Positions 43,200 through 51,608 of a stretch of DNA of 64,000 bases are shown here, one piece after another. The notes under the pieces are model-generated. The model was not told where the DNA came from. It did not search any database and saw only the letters and a program-made list of their open reading frames with translations. A program made the position numbers and the translations under genes. Origin of the DNA: Granulicella arctica (GTDB lineage: Bacteria; Acidobacteriota; Terriglobia; Terriglobales; Acidobacteriaceae); the NCBI RefSeq assembly GCF_013410065.1, contig NZ_JACCCW010000001.1, positions 1,111,187 to 1,175,186 on the forward strand, given 5' to 3'. Positions within the stretch are counted from its first letter, which is position 1; each line of letters begins with the position of its first letter.

Positions 43200-44150
43200 A
43201 TGGACCTTTACCGGAACTTATATTTCGCTGCCTTGACGGGTGGGCTGGCTGGGCTCTTCGCCTGGGGCATCAGCAATCTGATCTTCGTTGGACTGGGCCC
43301 GCAACAGGCAGTGTGGCTTCCCGATGCTGCGGTGGCGTGCGTGCTGGGAGCTCTGCTGGCGTCGGCGCTGTTTTTTTCGATGGACCATGCGGCTGGAAAG
43401 CGGATGCGCTGGGCGAGCGTTGGTTGGGGATTGCTGCTTGGGCTTGGATCGGCGGCGGTGGCTGTGGTGTGCATCTGGCAGTTGCAGCGGCATATTCAGG
43501 TGGAGTCGCCGACGCTGTTTCGGTTGGTGGTGTGGGCGCTTGCGGGATCGCTGATTGCGTTGGGAATCGGGCTGCGCTGGGTACGGACGAATCGGGTGCG
43601 GGTGCTGCATACGTATGCGGGCGGGCTGGTTGGCGGATTGGCCGGAGGGCTGGTGTTTGCGTTTCTCGGGCCGCACTCTCCGGAGCTGTGCCAGGCGTTT
43701 GGGCTGATGCTTACGGGCGCGGGGACGGGATTTGGCGCGGCGCTTTCGCCGATGCTGCTGCGGGATGGCGCGGTGCAGTTCATTAGCAGCGGCGATGCAC
43801 GGGCGCAGAGCAAGTTTGGCCGGACGGGTAAGCAGTGGCCGCTGGAGCTGGGCGAGAGCTATGTTCTGGGCAATGTGGTGACGGCGGATACGGGGAGCAG
43901 ATTCCAGCAGGGCGTGGATATTTTTGTTCCGGATTCGTTCCTCTCGGCGCGTCATGCTGTATTGTTTTCGAAAGACGGGCGGTACTTCATTGCGCGTCAC
44001 CCGGATGCGGGTGGCCCGGCGGGGATCGCGAAGTTCGTCCTTCGTGTTCGCGGAAAGACCGTGACAACCTCCCAGGAGCTTCATGAATCTGATGACATAC
44101 TGGTCGGCCGCACGGCCCTTCGCTTCACTAGTAAAAAACTCCATGCTTAG
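43200..44150 (+). CDS. Integral membrane protein with C-terminal FHA domain
   Basis: Predicted 316-aa protein with about six or seven membrane segments in the first 200 residues and a cytoplasmic forkhead-associated (FHA) domain at the end. It has the domain entry near SYVLGNVVTAD, then the phosphothreonine-pocket motif FLSARHAVLFSKDGRYFIARH (S and RH of SARH are the conserved contacts), and LVGRTALRF. FHA domains bind phospho-Thr, so the likely ligand is a substrate of the kinase in this locus. It begins the T6SS operon, with vWA 15 nt downstream. A membrane anchor with FHA could stand in for a missing TssL/TssM-type partner; that is speculation. Confidence 0.85.
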   Translation: MDLYRNLYFAALTGGLAGLFAWGISNLIFVGLGPQQAVWLPDAAVACVLGALLASALFFSMDHAAGKRMRWASVGWGLLLGLGSAAVAVVCIWQLQRHIQVESPTLFRLVVWALAGSLIALGIGLRWVRTNRVRVLHTYAGGLVGGLAGGLVFAFLGPHSPELCQAFGLMLTGAGTGFGAALSPMLLRDGAVQFISSGDARAQSKFGRTGKQWPLELGESYVLGNVVTADTGSRFQQGVDIFVPDSFLSARHAVLFSKDGRYFIARHPDAGGPAGIAKFVLRVRGKTVTTSQELHESDDILVGRTALRFTSKKLHA

Positions 44151-44164
44151 ATAGGAACGGTATT

Positions 44165-45640
44165 GTGCTGAAACGGGCCCTTAAGTTCGGGATGGTGTAT
44201 GGGCTTGTGCTCTTGCGCGCAGCGTCCGTGTCTGCTCAAGATGCGTCCGTTTCGAGCGGTGCGTTGGAGCTCTACCCGGTTAGTGCGCCGATGCTGGTGC
44301 AGTGCGCTCCGGTGAGCCTGGTTCCCTGCTTCTCTGTTGTCGTGACTCCGGCCGACGGTACGGGGAAGCCGGTTGCGGTTGGTCTTCCTTCGAAGGATCG
44401 CTTGTTGCAGGCGATGCAGGTGCAGTCGGATGGTACGGCGATTGCGCCGTTCTATGTCTCCTCCGGATCGGGTTCGGATGCGAGTCAGCGACCCAATATT
44501 GTTTTGATTGAGGTGGACATCAGCGGGAGCATGAACTCGCCGGTGAGCGATGGCGTGTCTCGTTTCGATGCGGCGCAGGCGGCGATCGCGAAGTATCTCG
44601 AGAGCATGCAGGAGGGCGTGGACCAGATCGCGATTGTTCCGTTCGAGAGCCACCATGTGGTGCCGACGATCCAGGCGGCGGTGTTTACGGGCAAGCGGGA
44701 TGAGGCGATGGCGCAGTTGAAGGCGCTGCCGCGACCGGGTACGAAGAACAATACGGCGCTGTATCAGGCGGTGTACTCGGGCGTGCAGTCGATGCAGACG
44801 GAGATGGCGACGCTGGTGAAGCCGGGAACGGTGGCGGCGGACTTTCAGCCTCGCGTGATTGTGATGACGGACGGCAAGAACGAGGTGATGAAGGGCGACG
44901 ATGCCGATCTGCTCGACGGGCCGTTAGGGATGCAGCAGGCGGTGGCGAAGGTGGCGTCGTCGGGGCTGGATGTGGTGGGGATTGGCTTCGGCGATCGGAG
45001 CGGGATCGATACGGAGGCGTTGCAGAAGCTTTCGAAGCGTGTGTTTATGGCCGCTACGGGCGATGAGCTGGCGCAGATTTTTCGTAATACGACGCCGTTG
45101 AAGACGAGCGCGTTGCAGGTGACGTTTTTGTCTCCGTGGACGGATCGTCCATCGCTGGCATCGCGCGATCCGCAGTTCGGATTGACGCTGACGTTGCCGG
45201 ATGGTCGCAGGCTGATGAGTCCGCTGGTGCGGTATACGGCTCCGGCGATGGGGACTCCGCTGTATGAGCGGCAGGCGAGCCCGGAGGAGATGCAGGCGCT
45301 GATTGCGACGCGTCCGTCGGCGAACTCGGGATGGGATGCGGTGCTTCGGAGTCTGCTGGTATTTGGCGGCTGCGGGGTGGTGCTGCTGTTGCTGTGGTTC
45401 TGGATTCCGCGGCTTATCTGGGGCAATCAGTATGCGGGCAATCTGGCCTCGGTTGGCGCTGGCCGGCGCTGGGGCAAGGATGCGGGCGTGAAGGCTTCGG
45501 CGGTACAGATGCGGACGGTCGCGAATGCGCCGGATGGCTTCGATGCGGATCAGGTTCGGGCGAAGCAGCAGCGCTCTCCGGGGCAGGTGACGCAGGTGCA
45601 GCCGCGTGGCGAGGTATCGAAGGCCAGGATCAATGTTTGA
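44165..45640 (+). CDS. Exported von Willebrand factor A domain membrane protein
   Basis: Predicted 491-aa protein starting at GTG (AGGAACGG upstream). A signal peptide ends near VSAQDA. A vWA domain (about 110-320) has the MIDAS motif DISGS, Thr in the NNTALYQ loop and Asp in VMTDGKNE, so metal-dependent ligand binding is likely. A membrane helix (about 395-415, VFGGCGVVLLLLWFWI) is followed by a basic cytoplasmic tail. Most of the protein therefore lies in the periplasm. Position between the FHA protein and TssB places it in the secretion operon. It is not a standard T6SS component, and its partner is unknown. Confidence 0.86.
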   Translation: MLKRALKFGMVYGLVLLRAASVSAQDASVSSGALELYPVSAPMLVQCAPVSLVPCFSVVVTPADGTGKPVAVGLPSKDRLLQAMQVQSDGTAIAPFYVSSGSGSDASQRPNIVLIEVDISGSMNSPVSDGVSRFDAAQAAIAKYLESMQEGVDQIAIVPFESHHVVPTIQAAVFTGKRDEAMAQLKALPRPGTKNNTALYQAVYSGVQSMQTEMATLVKPGTVAADFQPRVIVMTDGKNEVMKGDDADLLDGPLGMQQAVAKVASSGLDVVGIGFGDRSGIDTEALQKLSKRVFMAATGDELAQIFRNTTPLKTSALQVTFLSPWTDRPSLASRDPQFGLTLTLPDGRRLMSPLVRYTAPAMGTPLYERQASPEEMQALIATRPSANSGWDAVLRSLLVFGGCGVVLLLLWFWIPRLIWGNQYAGNLASVGAGRRWGKDAGVKASAVQMRTVANAPDGFDADQVRAKQQRSPGQVTQVQPRGEVSKARINV

Positions 45641-45700
45641 GTTTACGATCACTGATTTATCCGGGCATGCATGGGCCGGAACGAAGGAAAGAGAGGAACA

Positions 45701-46201
45701 ATGCCGCTAGTCAAAGTAATCCGCAAGGGAGTTACGCCCTCGGTTCGAAAGGTTCCTACCTCGACGGCTGCGCTGATGCTGCCGATGACCTCAGATCGCG
45801 TTGGGGGTGAGGCCGGCTCTGAGCATGAAGAGTTGTCCAAGGTGGAAGACCTGAACGATGCCTTTCGCAAGTTCGAGCCGCGGCTTAGTTTCCGTGGCAA
45901 TGCCGGTCCGGAAGAGGCTGAGTTTCGCGCGGATATTCGCTTTCGCAGCATCAAGGACTTCGATCCGGAGAACCTGCAGAAGAAGCAGGAGATCAAGAAT
46001 GCGAATGGCGAGTCGGAGTATCTGCGCAACGACATCGCGGACCTGAAGACGAACATCGATCTGCTGTATCGGCTGAAGGATCGGTGGAAGCTGCCTACGG
46101 TTCGGCGTGCGTGGGCGAACGAGCAGCAGCGGAAGGAAATTATTACGGCACTCGGCAAGCTGCGCAGCGAACTTGAGCGCGTGGCACAGGGAGGCAACTA
46201 A
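45701..46201 (+). CDS. tssB: Type VI secretion contractile sheath small subunit TssB (VipA)
   Basis: TssB pairs with TssC to build the sheath that drives the Hcp tube. The 166-aa product has the family region FEPRLSFRGNAGPEEAEFRADIRFRSIKDFDPENL (about residues 50-88, of which the clearest part is IRFRSIKDFDPENL), then a helical part with LKTNIDLLYRLKDRWKLP and a C-terminal helix. GAGAGGAACA lies directly before the ATG at 45701; ten extra codons upstream are not supported. tssC begins at the base after its stop codon, the usual pairing. Confidence 0.9.
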   Translation: MPLVKVIRKGVTPSVRKVPTSTAALMLPMTSDRVGGEAGSEHEELSKVEDLNDAFRKFEPRLSFRGNAGPEEAEFRADIRFRSIKDFDPENLQKKQEIKNANGESEYLRNDIADLKTNIDLLYRLKDRWKLPTVRRAWANEQQRKEIITALGKLRSELERVAQGGN

Positions 46202-47536
46202 ATGGCGACTGCACCGGCATCCAAAGTTACGACCGAACAGATTATTGCGCAGTCTCCCGCGCATGATTTGTTGCAGGATATTTTTGCCGATCTTCATCCG
46301 GCGCTGACGGATGAGAAGCGCGATATTGCGAGCATCTTTACGGCGCAGTCGGCGAAGGACTTTCTTTCGCAGTTGATGAACTTCGAGCAGTTGCTGAGCC
46401 CGGAGGACAGCTACGACACGACGGTGAAGAAGGTTCAGGACAAGATCGACAGCGCGGAGAGCGTGCGGGATGAGCTGCTGGCGCAGGTGTTCGATCAGAT
46501 TCGTCCGATCGAGCTGAGCTATCGTCAGGTCCAGATGTTCTTTGAGAACACGAAGGTGAACGATGGCAAGGTGCGCAAGCCGGTTGAGTTGTTCGTGCTG
46601 AATGCGGACCCGAAGGCGATGAAGGATATCTTCAGCATCAGTGTGGCGGCGATTGAGAACTTTGTCGTGCAGCGCAACGATAACTTCAACTTCCGCGACG
46701 ACATCTGCAACCTGGTGGTGCCGGGGTTCTATCCTCAGCCGATTCGCGAGAAGTTCGAACAGATTGCGAATGCGTGGGGCATGTTGTTGATTGGCGATCT
46801 GGACGATGAGAAGTCGTTCAAGAATGTCGAGCGCAACTTCCTTCCTGGCGGCAAGTATGAGTTCCTGAAGCGGCCTGACGATGCGGCTGCGGCGGATGTT
46901 TGTTTGATGGGCTATCTGCAACTGCGTGCGGGGCACTGGTTTGAGAAGGGCGATGCGAAGGATGGGCTGTATGGTCCTCCGTCGGTTGTCTTTGCGGGCG
47001 CGGTTGCTCGTGCGGACGATGCGCAGGGTATGGCGCAGGGTCCGGTGGGTTCGCGCTTTGGCCGGGTGGTCGGTGCGGAGAAGGCACGTATCGAGCCGCT
47101 GATCGGTGAGATGGAACACCTGAGCATGGAGCGGCAGTTGATTCCGATTATTCGCGATGCGGACAATCATCTGTGCTTCTACGGTTGCAGGACGCAGGCG
47201 GACGATCCGTATGGCGTGCTGAAGTTCTTCACGTCGTATCGGATTTTGCGGTACCTGGAGCGCTGCTGCCGCCATTATCTGTTGCAGGTTGCGGGACAGA
47301 TCTTGACGCGTGACTTTATGGACCAGCAGATTGAGACGCCGTTGAAGCGGCTGCTGGACGAGCAGGTGGAGCAGGGCACGATTATTGGCTACGACCTGTT
47401 TGTGGATAAGGATTCGAGCAAGCGGATGCAGGGTATCTGCGACATTACGCTGTCGGTGATGCCGACGGGACCGGCGGAGACGTTTGTGTTGAAGATCGAT
47501 GTTCCGGACTTCAGCAAGCAGGGTAAGGAAGAGTAG
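46202..47536 (+). CDS. tssC: Type VI secretion contractile sheath large subunit TssC (VipB)
   Basis: Predicted 444-aa sheath subunit. The family's C-terminal half is recognisable (IIRDADNHLCFYGCRTQ region, FFTSYRILRYLERCCRHYLL, IGYDLFVDKDSSKRMQGICDITLSVMPTGPAETFVLKI; of these the YDLFVDKDSSKRMQGICDI stretch is most typical). The N-terminal 180 residues are divergent from proteobacterial TssC, so the protein belongs to a distant subtype. It directly abuts tssB. Sheath disassembly would need ClpV, encoded 7 kb downstream. Confidence 0.88.
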   Translation: MATAPASKVTTEQIIAQSPAHDLLQDIFADLHPALTDEKRDIASIFTAQSAKDFLSQLMNFEQLLSPEDSYDTTVKKVQDKIDSAESVRDELLAQVFDQIRPIELSYRQVQMFFENTKVNDGKVRKPVELFVLNADPKAMKDIFSISVAAIENFVVQRNDNFNFRDDICNLVVPGFYPQPIREKFEQIANAWGMLLIGDLDDEKSFKNVERNFLPGGKYEFLKRPDDAAAADVCLMGYLQLRAGHWFEKGDAKDGLYGPPSVVFAGAVARADDAQGMAQGPVGSRFGRVVGAEKARIEPLIGEMEHLSMERQLIPIIRDADNHLCFYGCRTQADDPYGVLKFFTSYRILRYLERCCRHYLLQVAGQILTRDFMDQQIETPLKRLLDEQVEQGTIIGYDLFVDKDSSKRMQGICDITLSVMPTGPAETFVLKIDVPDFSKQGKEE

Positions 47537-47624
47537 GCAGGAGTTGCGGACCTGGCGTATGGCCGGGTCCGCAAAGGGCTTTGCTTGACCAACTTGAGTA
47601 GCTTGTACAAGGAGATCGGCAACG

Positions 47625-48158
47625 ATGGATCGGGTTACACCAAAGATCAGGTTCGGGATTGCGCCGGGGACCTCGGCGCGGATCTCCGAACAGGAGCATG
47701 AGGCCGCCGGGCCGTCTCCTTCGATGCGCATACAGGGTGGGACCGCGGCCCGTAAGGCTGAGGCGGAGGCACGCGTCGAAACGCGGCGTCCGTATGGCGT
47801 GAGTATGCAGGCGCGGACGGGTAAGGCGTGCTCGCTTGAGGAGTTGATGGAGGCCGAGGCAGCCGCGAGACGCGGGCCAGGACAGCATCCAGCGCAACGG
47901 AGTGCGAGCATGGCTGCTTCGAGTATTTCAGATTCCAGCTCCGCGGGAGAGCGCGCGCAGGATCGTGTCCAGACGACGGCGTTTCGCCCGGTTCCGGTGC
48001 ATAACCAATTTTCTGCCACAGCAGGAGAGACGCTGTCGTTTGCAGCGAGTCCTGCTGGTACCAGCGAGGAGACTCCGACAGCACCGAGATCTCCATTTCA
48101 GATACTTCGATCCCTGTTTTCGCGTACACCGGGGACGGAGAGACAAGATGGGAAATAA
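47625..48158 (+). CDS. Hypothetical protein between tssC and hcp
   Basis: Predicted 177-aa soluble protein starting at 47625 with AAGGAG 9 nt upstream. It is rich in Ala, Ser, Arg and Glu and mostly disordered-looking (SASMAASSISDSSSAGERAQ), with a short Phe/Leu-rich end (PFQILRSLFSRTPG). No domain is recognised. Location between sheath and tube genes in one operon suggests a T6SS accessory, possibly a chaperone-like or phosphorylated linker protein, but this is guesswork from position. Confidence 0.6.
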   Translation: MDRVTPKIRFGIAPGTSARISEQEHEAAGPSPSMRIQGGTAARKAEAEARVETRRPYGVSMQARTGKACSLEELMEAEAAARRGPGQHPAQRSASMAASSISDSSSAGERAQDRVQTTAFRPVPVHNQFSATAGETLSFAASPAGTSEETPTAPRSPFQILRSLFSRTPGTERQDGK

Positions 48159-48200
48159 TCCCACACAACGTAGAACGACATCCAGCTTAAGGAGAACAAT

Positions 48201-48677
48201 GTGGCAAGTCCGAATAGAACAACAGTGACTATTGACGGCACGAAGTTTAATGCTGTCACGACGAGCGTGAAGTTCAACACAGAGAAGGACCGCTCGGGTG
48301 TTGCCCAGATGGGCAGCCTTTCCACGCGGATCCGCGTATGGGCGGACCTGCACGATGATAAGAACCTGCCGTTTTCCTCGGTCAAGAAGTTCTTTGATCT
48401 TGCGAATGTGGTGACGCGGGACAAGATCAAGGCGATCAAGATCGAGTTCTGGAAGGACGAGTCGCAGCAGGATGCGCTGTGCACGTACAGCTTCAATGGC
48501 TGGGTTCGGCGTTTCGAGACGAGCAATCCGCTCGACTTTCTTCCGACCGCGCAGGCGACGAGCACCGAGGACCTGTTGGCGGATGGTGCTGCGCCTGACC
48601 TGAACCACCTGTTGGTTCTCGACCTGGAGCCTGCGATGAATCAGCAGAACTTCCAAGACATCAAGATGAGCAACTAA
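48201..48677 (+). CDS. hcp: Type VI secretion tube protein Hcp (TssD), copy 1
   Basis: Hcp hexamers stack to form the tube pushed out by the sheath. The 158-aa product starts at GTG with AAGGAG 7 nt upstream. It has the beta-barrel pattern ending VLDLEPAMNQQNFQDIKMSN and a central FWKDESQQDALCTYSFNGWV segment. It belongs to the Hcp type annotated as TssD in non-proteobacterial systems. It is related to the next gene through the shared FWKDE(S/T)QQDAL, YSFNGW and LDLEP...NQQNF motifs. An insert of about 10 residues near position 125 (TSTEDLLADG) is absent from copy 2. Confidence 0.88.
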   Translation: MASPNRTTVTIDGTKFNAVTTSVKFNTEKDRSGVAQMGSLSTRIRVWADLHDDKNLPFSSVKKFFDLANVVTRDKIKAIKIEFWKDESQQDALCTYSFNGWVRRFETSNPLDFLPTAQATSTEDLLADGAAPDLNHLLVLDLEPAMNQQNFQDIKMSN

Positions 48678-48702
48678 GGGACTTCAGTAAAGGGACAAGA
48701 CT

Positions 48703-49152
48703 ATGCCTACCTCTCCATATCGCAGCACGTGCACCATCGACGGGAATAAGTTCAATTGCCTTTCGATCTCCGTATCTTTTGCAACCGACAAGGATCGCGC
48801 GGGCATGCCCCAGATGGGCAGCCTCCAGACGAACATCCGCGCTTATGTGGATTTTCATGACGACCAGAACCTGCCTTACTCTACGATGAACTCGCTCTTC
48901 AGCCTGGCCAATGTGGTGACCAAGGACAAGGTGAAGTCGATCAAGCTCGAGTTCTGGAAGGATGAGACGCAGCAGGATGCGCTTGCCAGCTATAGCTTCA
49001 ATGGCTGGATCAGCGGTTTTCACACGATGAATCCCTATCAGAGCGCAAGCAGTGCGCAGTCGGCAGATAAGGGCGTGAATCATATCCTGGTGCTCGATCT
49101 CGAGCCCTCGCTGAATCAGCAGAACTTCAGCGATATCAGCCTGAGCAACTAA
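48703..49152 (+). CDS. hcp: Type VI secretion tube protein Hcp (TssD), copy 2
   Basis: Predicted 149-aa Hcp paralogue encoded 25 nt after copy 1. Shared segments include QMGSLQTNIR, FHDDQNLPYS, LANVVTKDKVK(S)IKLEFWKDETQQDA in part, and the ending LEPSLNQQNFSDISLSN. Two tube proteins in tandem could form mixed or alternative tubes, or one may carry effectors inside the ring. A strong terminator lies 16 nt after the stop codon, implying that the hcp genes are the end of a highly expressed transcript, with read-through or a new start for the baseplate genes. Confidence 0.88.
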   Translation: MPTSPYRSTCTIDGNKFNCLSISVSFATDKDRAGMPQMGSLQTNIRAYVDFHDDQNLPYSTMNSLFSLANVVTKDKVKSIKLEFWKDETQQDALASYSFNGWISGFHTMNPYQSASSAQSADKGVNHILVLDLEPSLNQQNFSDISLSN

Positions 49153-49168
49153 GCTGTTCTTCGCGTGT

Positions 49169-49212
49169 GCAACATCCTGCGGCCATTGGCTGCGGGATGT
49201 TGCGTCCTTTTC
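49169..49212 (+). terminator. Rho-independent terminator after the hcp pair
   Basis: GCAACATCCTGC (49169-49180) pairs with GCGGGATGTTGC (49192-49203), 12 bp with one G-T wobble, around an 11-nt loop. GTCCTTTTCTG follows. Confidence 0.75.
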
Positions 49213-49247
49213 TGTCGAGCGTTTTCGATGGAACACCTGTAAGAAGC

Positions 49248-49458
49248 TGTTTAAAAACTGAGGCACTATGGAGCGGTATGCGGATGCAACGATTCCCTCA
49301 GGGGCTAAAGCCCCGCTTCTTACTACTTTTTATGGCACGGCTGAAGCCGTGCCCTTTCAAAACTCTTTTCTTCGCCGAAGCCGTGCTCTTTCGAAAGCTC
49401 TCGTCTTCGCTGAAGCCGTGCCCTTTCAAAACTCTCTTCTTCGAGAGCAGTTTTTAAA
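49248..49458 (+). repeat. Family C repeat block
   Basis: GGCTAAAGCCCC (a 12-nt inverted repeat) is followed by three units of the form (G/C)GCTGAAGCCGTGC(C/T)CTTTC: near 49337-49364, 49374-49394 and 49408-49434. The block sits between the hcp terminator and tssE, within the T6SS gene set. The outer ends TTTAAAAACTG and CAGTTTTTAAA form an 11-bp inverted repeat enclosing the whole block. Confidence 0.78.
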
Positions 49459-49477
49459 CTAGTTCTAAGGGGGACGT

Positions 49478-49843
49478 ATGCCGTTTTTATCGTTTCCCCT
49501 GCGTCTTCGCGAAGGGGGCGTGCTGCATCGCACGGAGGAGTCGTCGGCAGTGCTTGCGTTTCTGCATGCGATGGCGATTACGCCGGGCGGATCGTGGACG
49601 GCGTGTCCGAACTTTGGGTTTCGCGATCTGCTGGAGTCGGGCAGGCAGCGTGCGGATTCGCCGCGGCTGGCTATGGAGCGGGCGAATCTTGCCTTCGACG
49701 ATCTGGGCATCACGGGGTATCGGGTGCAGGAGATTGCTCGGGAGAATACGCAGCGCTCGGACTTTGATGTGTACGCCATTACGCTGGTGGCGACACGCAG
49801 CTCGGAGACTTACTCAACACGGATCAGCGCGGAGCCGGCGTGA
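49478..49843 (+). CDS. tssE: Type VI secretion baseplate protein TssE (gp25-like)
   Basis: Predicted 121-aa protein of the GPW/gp25 type, which joins the baseplate wedge to the sheath. AAGGGGGACGT precedes the ATG. The product is short, as expected. ESSAVLAFLHAMAITPGGSW and FGFRDLLESG resemble the gp25 core, with IARENTQRSDFDVYAITLVAT as the closing strands. The classical EPR motif of proteobacterial TssE is not evident. Identification relies partly on its position directly before tssF. Confidence 0.7.
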   Translation: MPFLSFPLRLREGGVLHRTEESSAVLAFLHAMAITPGGSWTACPNFGFRDLLESGRQRADSPRLAMERANLAFDDLGITGYRVQEIARENTQRSDFDVYAITLVATRSSETYSTRISAEPA

Positions 49844-49898
49844 GTTTCTTCACTCGCCTGGCTTTGCGACTACGCAGCATCTATTGGGTTTCACGATT

Positions 49899-51608
49899 AT
49901 GAGCTTTCAGCCGCCTACTATTCTCGAGATCGACCGCAGCCTCCGCGATGACTTTCGCCGGAGGGTGAAGGACTTTGGCATCTCGGTCGACGCAACCGAT
50001 CCGGTGCTTGCGGTGCTGTTCCGCACGTTTGCGCAGCAGATCGAAGGGGTCTATGCGGATACGGGGCGTATGCGTCAATCGCTGCTGGATGAGCTGATGG
50101 CGGGGCTTCAGTTGCCGCAACGGCTGGCACATCCGGCACAGGCGGTGGTGCGTTTCTTCTCGCGTGCTCAGAGGGCGAAGGTGTTGCGCGGTGGGACGGA
50201 GTTGAATGCGCGGGCTTCGACGGGTGAGCGGCTTACGTTCGGTCTGGATGCGACGATCCAGGTTTCGCCGGCGCGGATTGCGCTGGCGCTGGCTTATCAG
50301 GATCAGCAGTTGCAGCTGTTGCCGGGCGTCGAGATGAGCGAGGCGTTGCAGGCGTTTCGGCCGTCGATCGATCCGGTGAAGGTGAATCTTGGCGCGCAGC
50401 CTGCGCTGATCCTGGCGATTGAGAATTTGCCGCCGACGTTGTTGAGCCGACATGCTGTCTTCTTTGAGCTGGGGCCGGGATCGTTTTCGTTGCAGGAGGC
50501 GCTGCGCAAGGAGCCGTGGTGGACCTTTAGCGAGGACGGCACGTTGAGCGGCGAGGGGTTGATGCGGCCGCGACGTGTGAATAGTGGCGTGTATCAGCTC
50601 GAGTGGCAGCTTGAGGCGGATCAGGCGGCGAAGGCGGAGAGCGAGTTGCCGGAGATTCCCGATGGGTTTTACTCGGGGCGGCAGTTTGTGTTTCCGGAGA
50701 TGGATGAGAGCCGCAAGCTGCTGTGCACGGCTCCGCGGTTTCTGGATGGTGCGCTGGCGCGTATCTGCGGGCGCGATATGACGAACTTCCTGAACACGCC
50801 GCGGGTGTGGATCAAGATTCCGCTGCCGCCGGGTGTGCCTTCGCTGCGGAATGCGGTGAATGGGATTTTGCTGCATGCGATGACGGCGTCGAATGTGTTT
50901 TGCCGCAACCAGACGATTCAGCTTGGGCGCGATGGGAGTTCGGTTCCGGTGGGGCGGAGCAGCGATGGGATCCAGGAGATGCTGGTGGCTCCGCTGTCGG
51001 TGAGCAGCCTGGCGAATGAGCCGTATGAGGCGGGGTTGCGGCCTCGGCGGAATGCGGCGGTGGGCTGGTATGAGCTGCATAACGATCGGCTGACGCTGCA
51101 TCCGGGGAGCGATCCGGATGGGCAGCCGCAGACGGCGGTGAATGTGCGGCTGTGGCTGACGAATGGCGAGCTGGGCAATCGGGTTGGGCCGGGGGATATT
51201 ACGGGGTTTGCGAATAGCGCGACGTTCGACGACATCAGCGTGAATCATGTGACGGCGGCGGCGGGAGGCACGAACGGCGAGGATCATCCGAGTACGCAGC
51301 GGCGGTTTGCGGAGGCGTTGCTGAGCCGGGGACGGATTGTGACGCGGGCAGATCTTGAGGCTTCGACGCTGAGTTTTGATCGGCGCATCCTGAAGGTAGA
51401 GGTGCGCTCGCAGATTGAGCGGCAGCCGGAGGGTTTGCGTCGGATGGAGCGGCTGTGGGTGACGCTCGATGAGGGAGGCTTTACGCGGGCGGATCTGGAG
51501 CTGCCGGTGCTTCAGCAGGGGCTTGAGAGTTATCTGAAGCAGCGATTGGTGCAGGGAATTTTGCTCGACGTGCGGTTCGAGTGGAGCGGAGGCAGGACGC
51601 CCTCATGA
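49899..51608 (+). CDS. tssF: Type VI secretion baseplate protein TssF
   Basis: Predicted 569-aa baseplate wedge protein. The N-terminal part (FAQQIEGVYADTGRMRQSLL then DELMAGLQLPQRLAHPAQAVV) resembles TssF, in which two copies bind one TssG. The C-terminal third (RRILKVEVRSQIERQPEGL, then LESYLKQRLVQGILLDVRFE) is a plausible gp6-like end. The ATG at 49899 gives the expected start; longer upstream frames overlap tssE in another frame. Its stop overlaps the tssG ATG (ATGA), consistent with coupled synthesis of the TssF-TssG complex. Divergence from the proteobacterial family is large. Confidence 0.8.
   Translation: MSFQPPTILEIDRSLRDDFRRRVKDFGISVDATDPVLAVLFRTFAQQIEGVYADTGRMRQSLLDELMAGLQLPQRLAHPAQAVVRFFSRAQRAKVLRGGTELNARASTGERLTFGLDATIQVSPARIALALAYQDQQLQLLPGVEMSEALQAFRPSIDPVKVNLGAQPALILAIENLPPTLLSRHAVFFELGPGSFSLQEALRKEPWWTFSEDGTLSGEGLMRPRRVNSGVYQLEWQLEADQAAKAESELPEIPDGFYSGRQFVFPEMDESRKLLCTAPRFLDGALARICGRDMTNFLNTPRVWIKIPLPPGVPSLRNAVNGILLHAMTASNVFCRNQTIQLGRDGSSVPVGRSSDGIQEMLVAPLSVSSLANEPYEAGLRPRRNAAVGWYELHNDRLTLHPGSDPDGQPQTAVNVRLWLTNGELGNRVGPGDITGFANSATFDDISVNHVTAAAGGTNGEDHPSTQRRFAEALLSRGRIVTRADLEASTLSFDRRILKVEVRSQIERQPEGLRRMERLWVTLDEGGFTRADLELPVLQQGLESYLKQRLVQGILLDVRFEWSGGRTPS

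Noticed and set aside
49554..49898. In-frame 5' extension of tssF over tssE
   Set aside because: The extension is Arg/Trp-rich and antifamily; the gp25-like frame is the real gene and the ATG at 49899 suits TssF.
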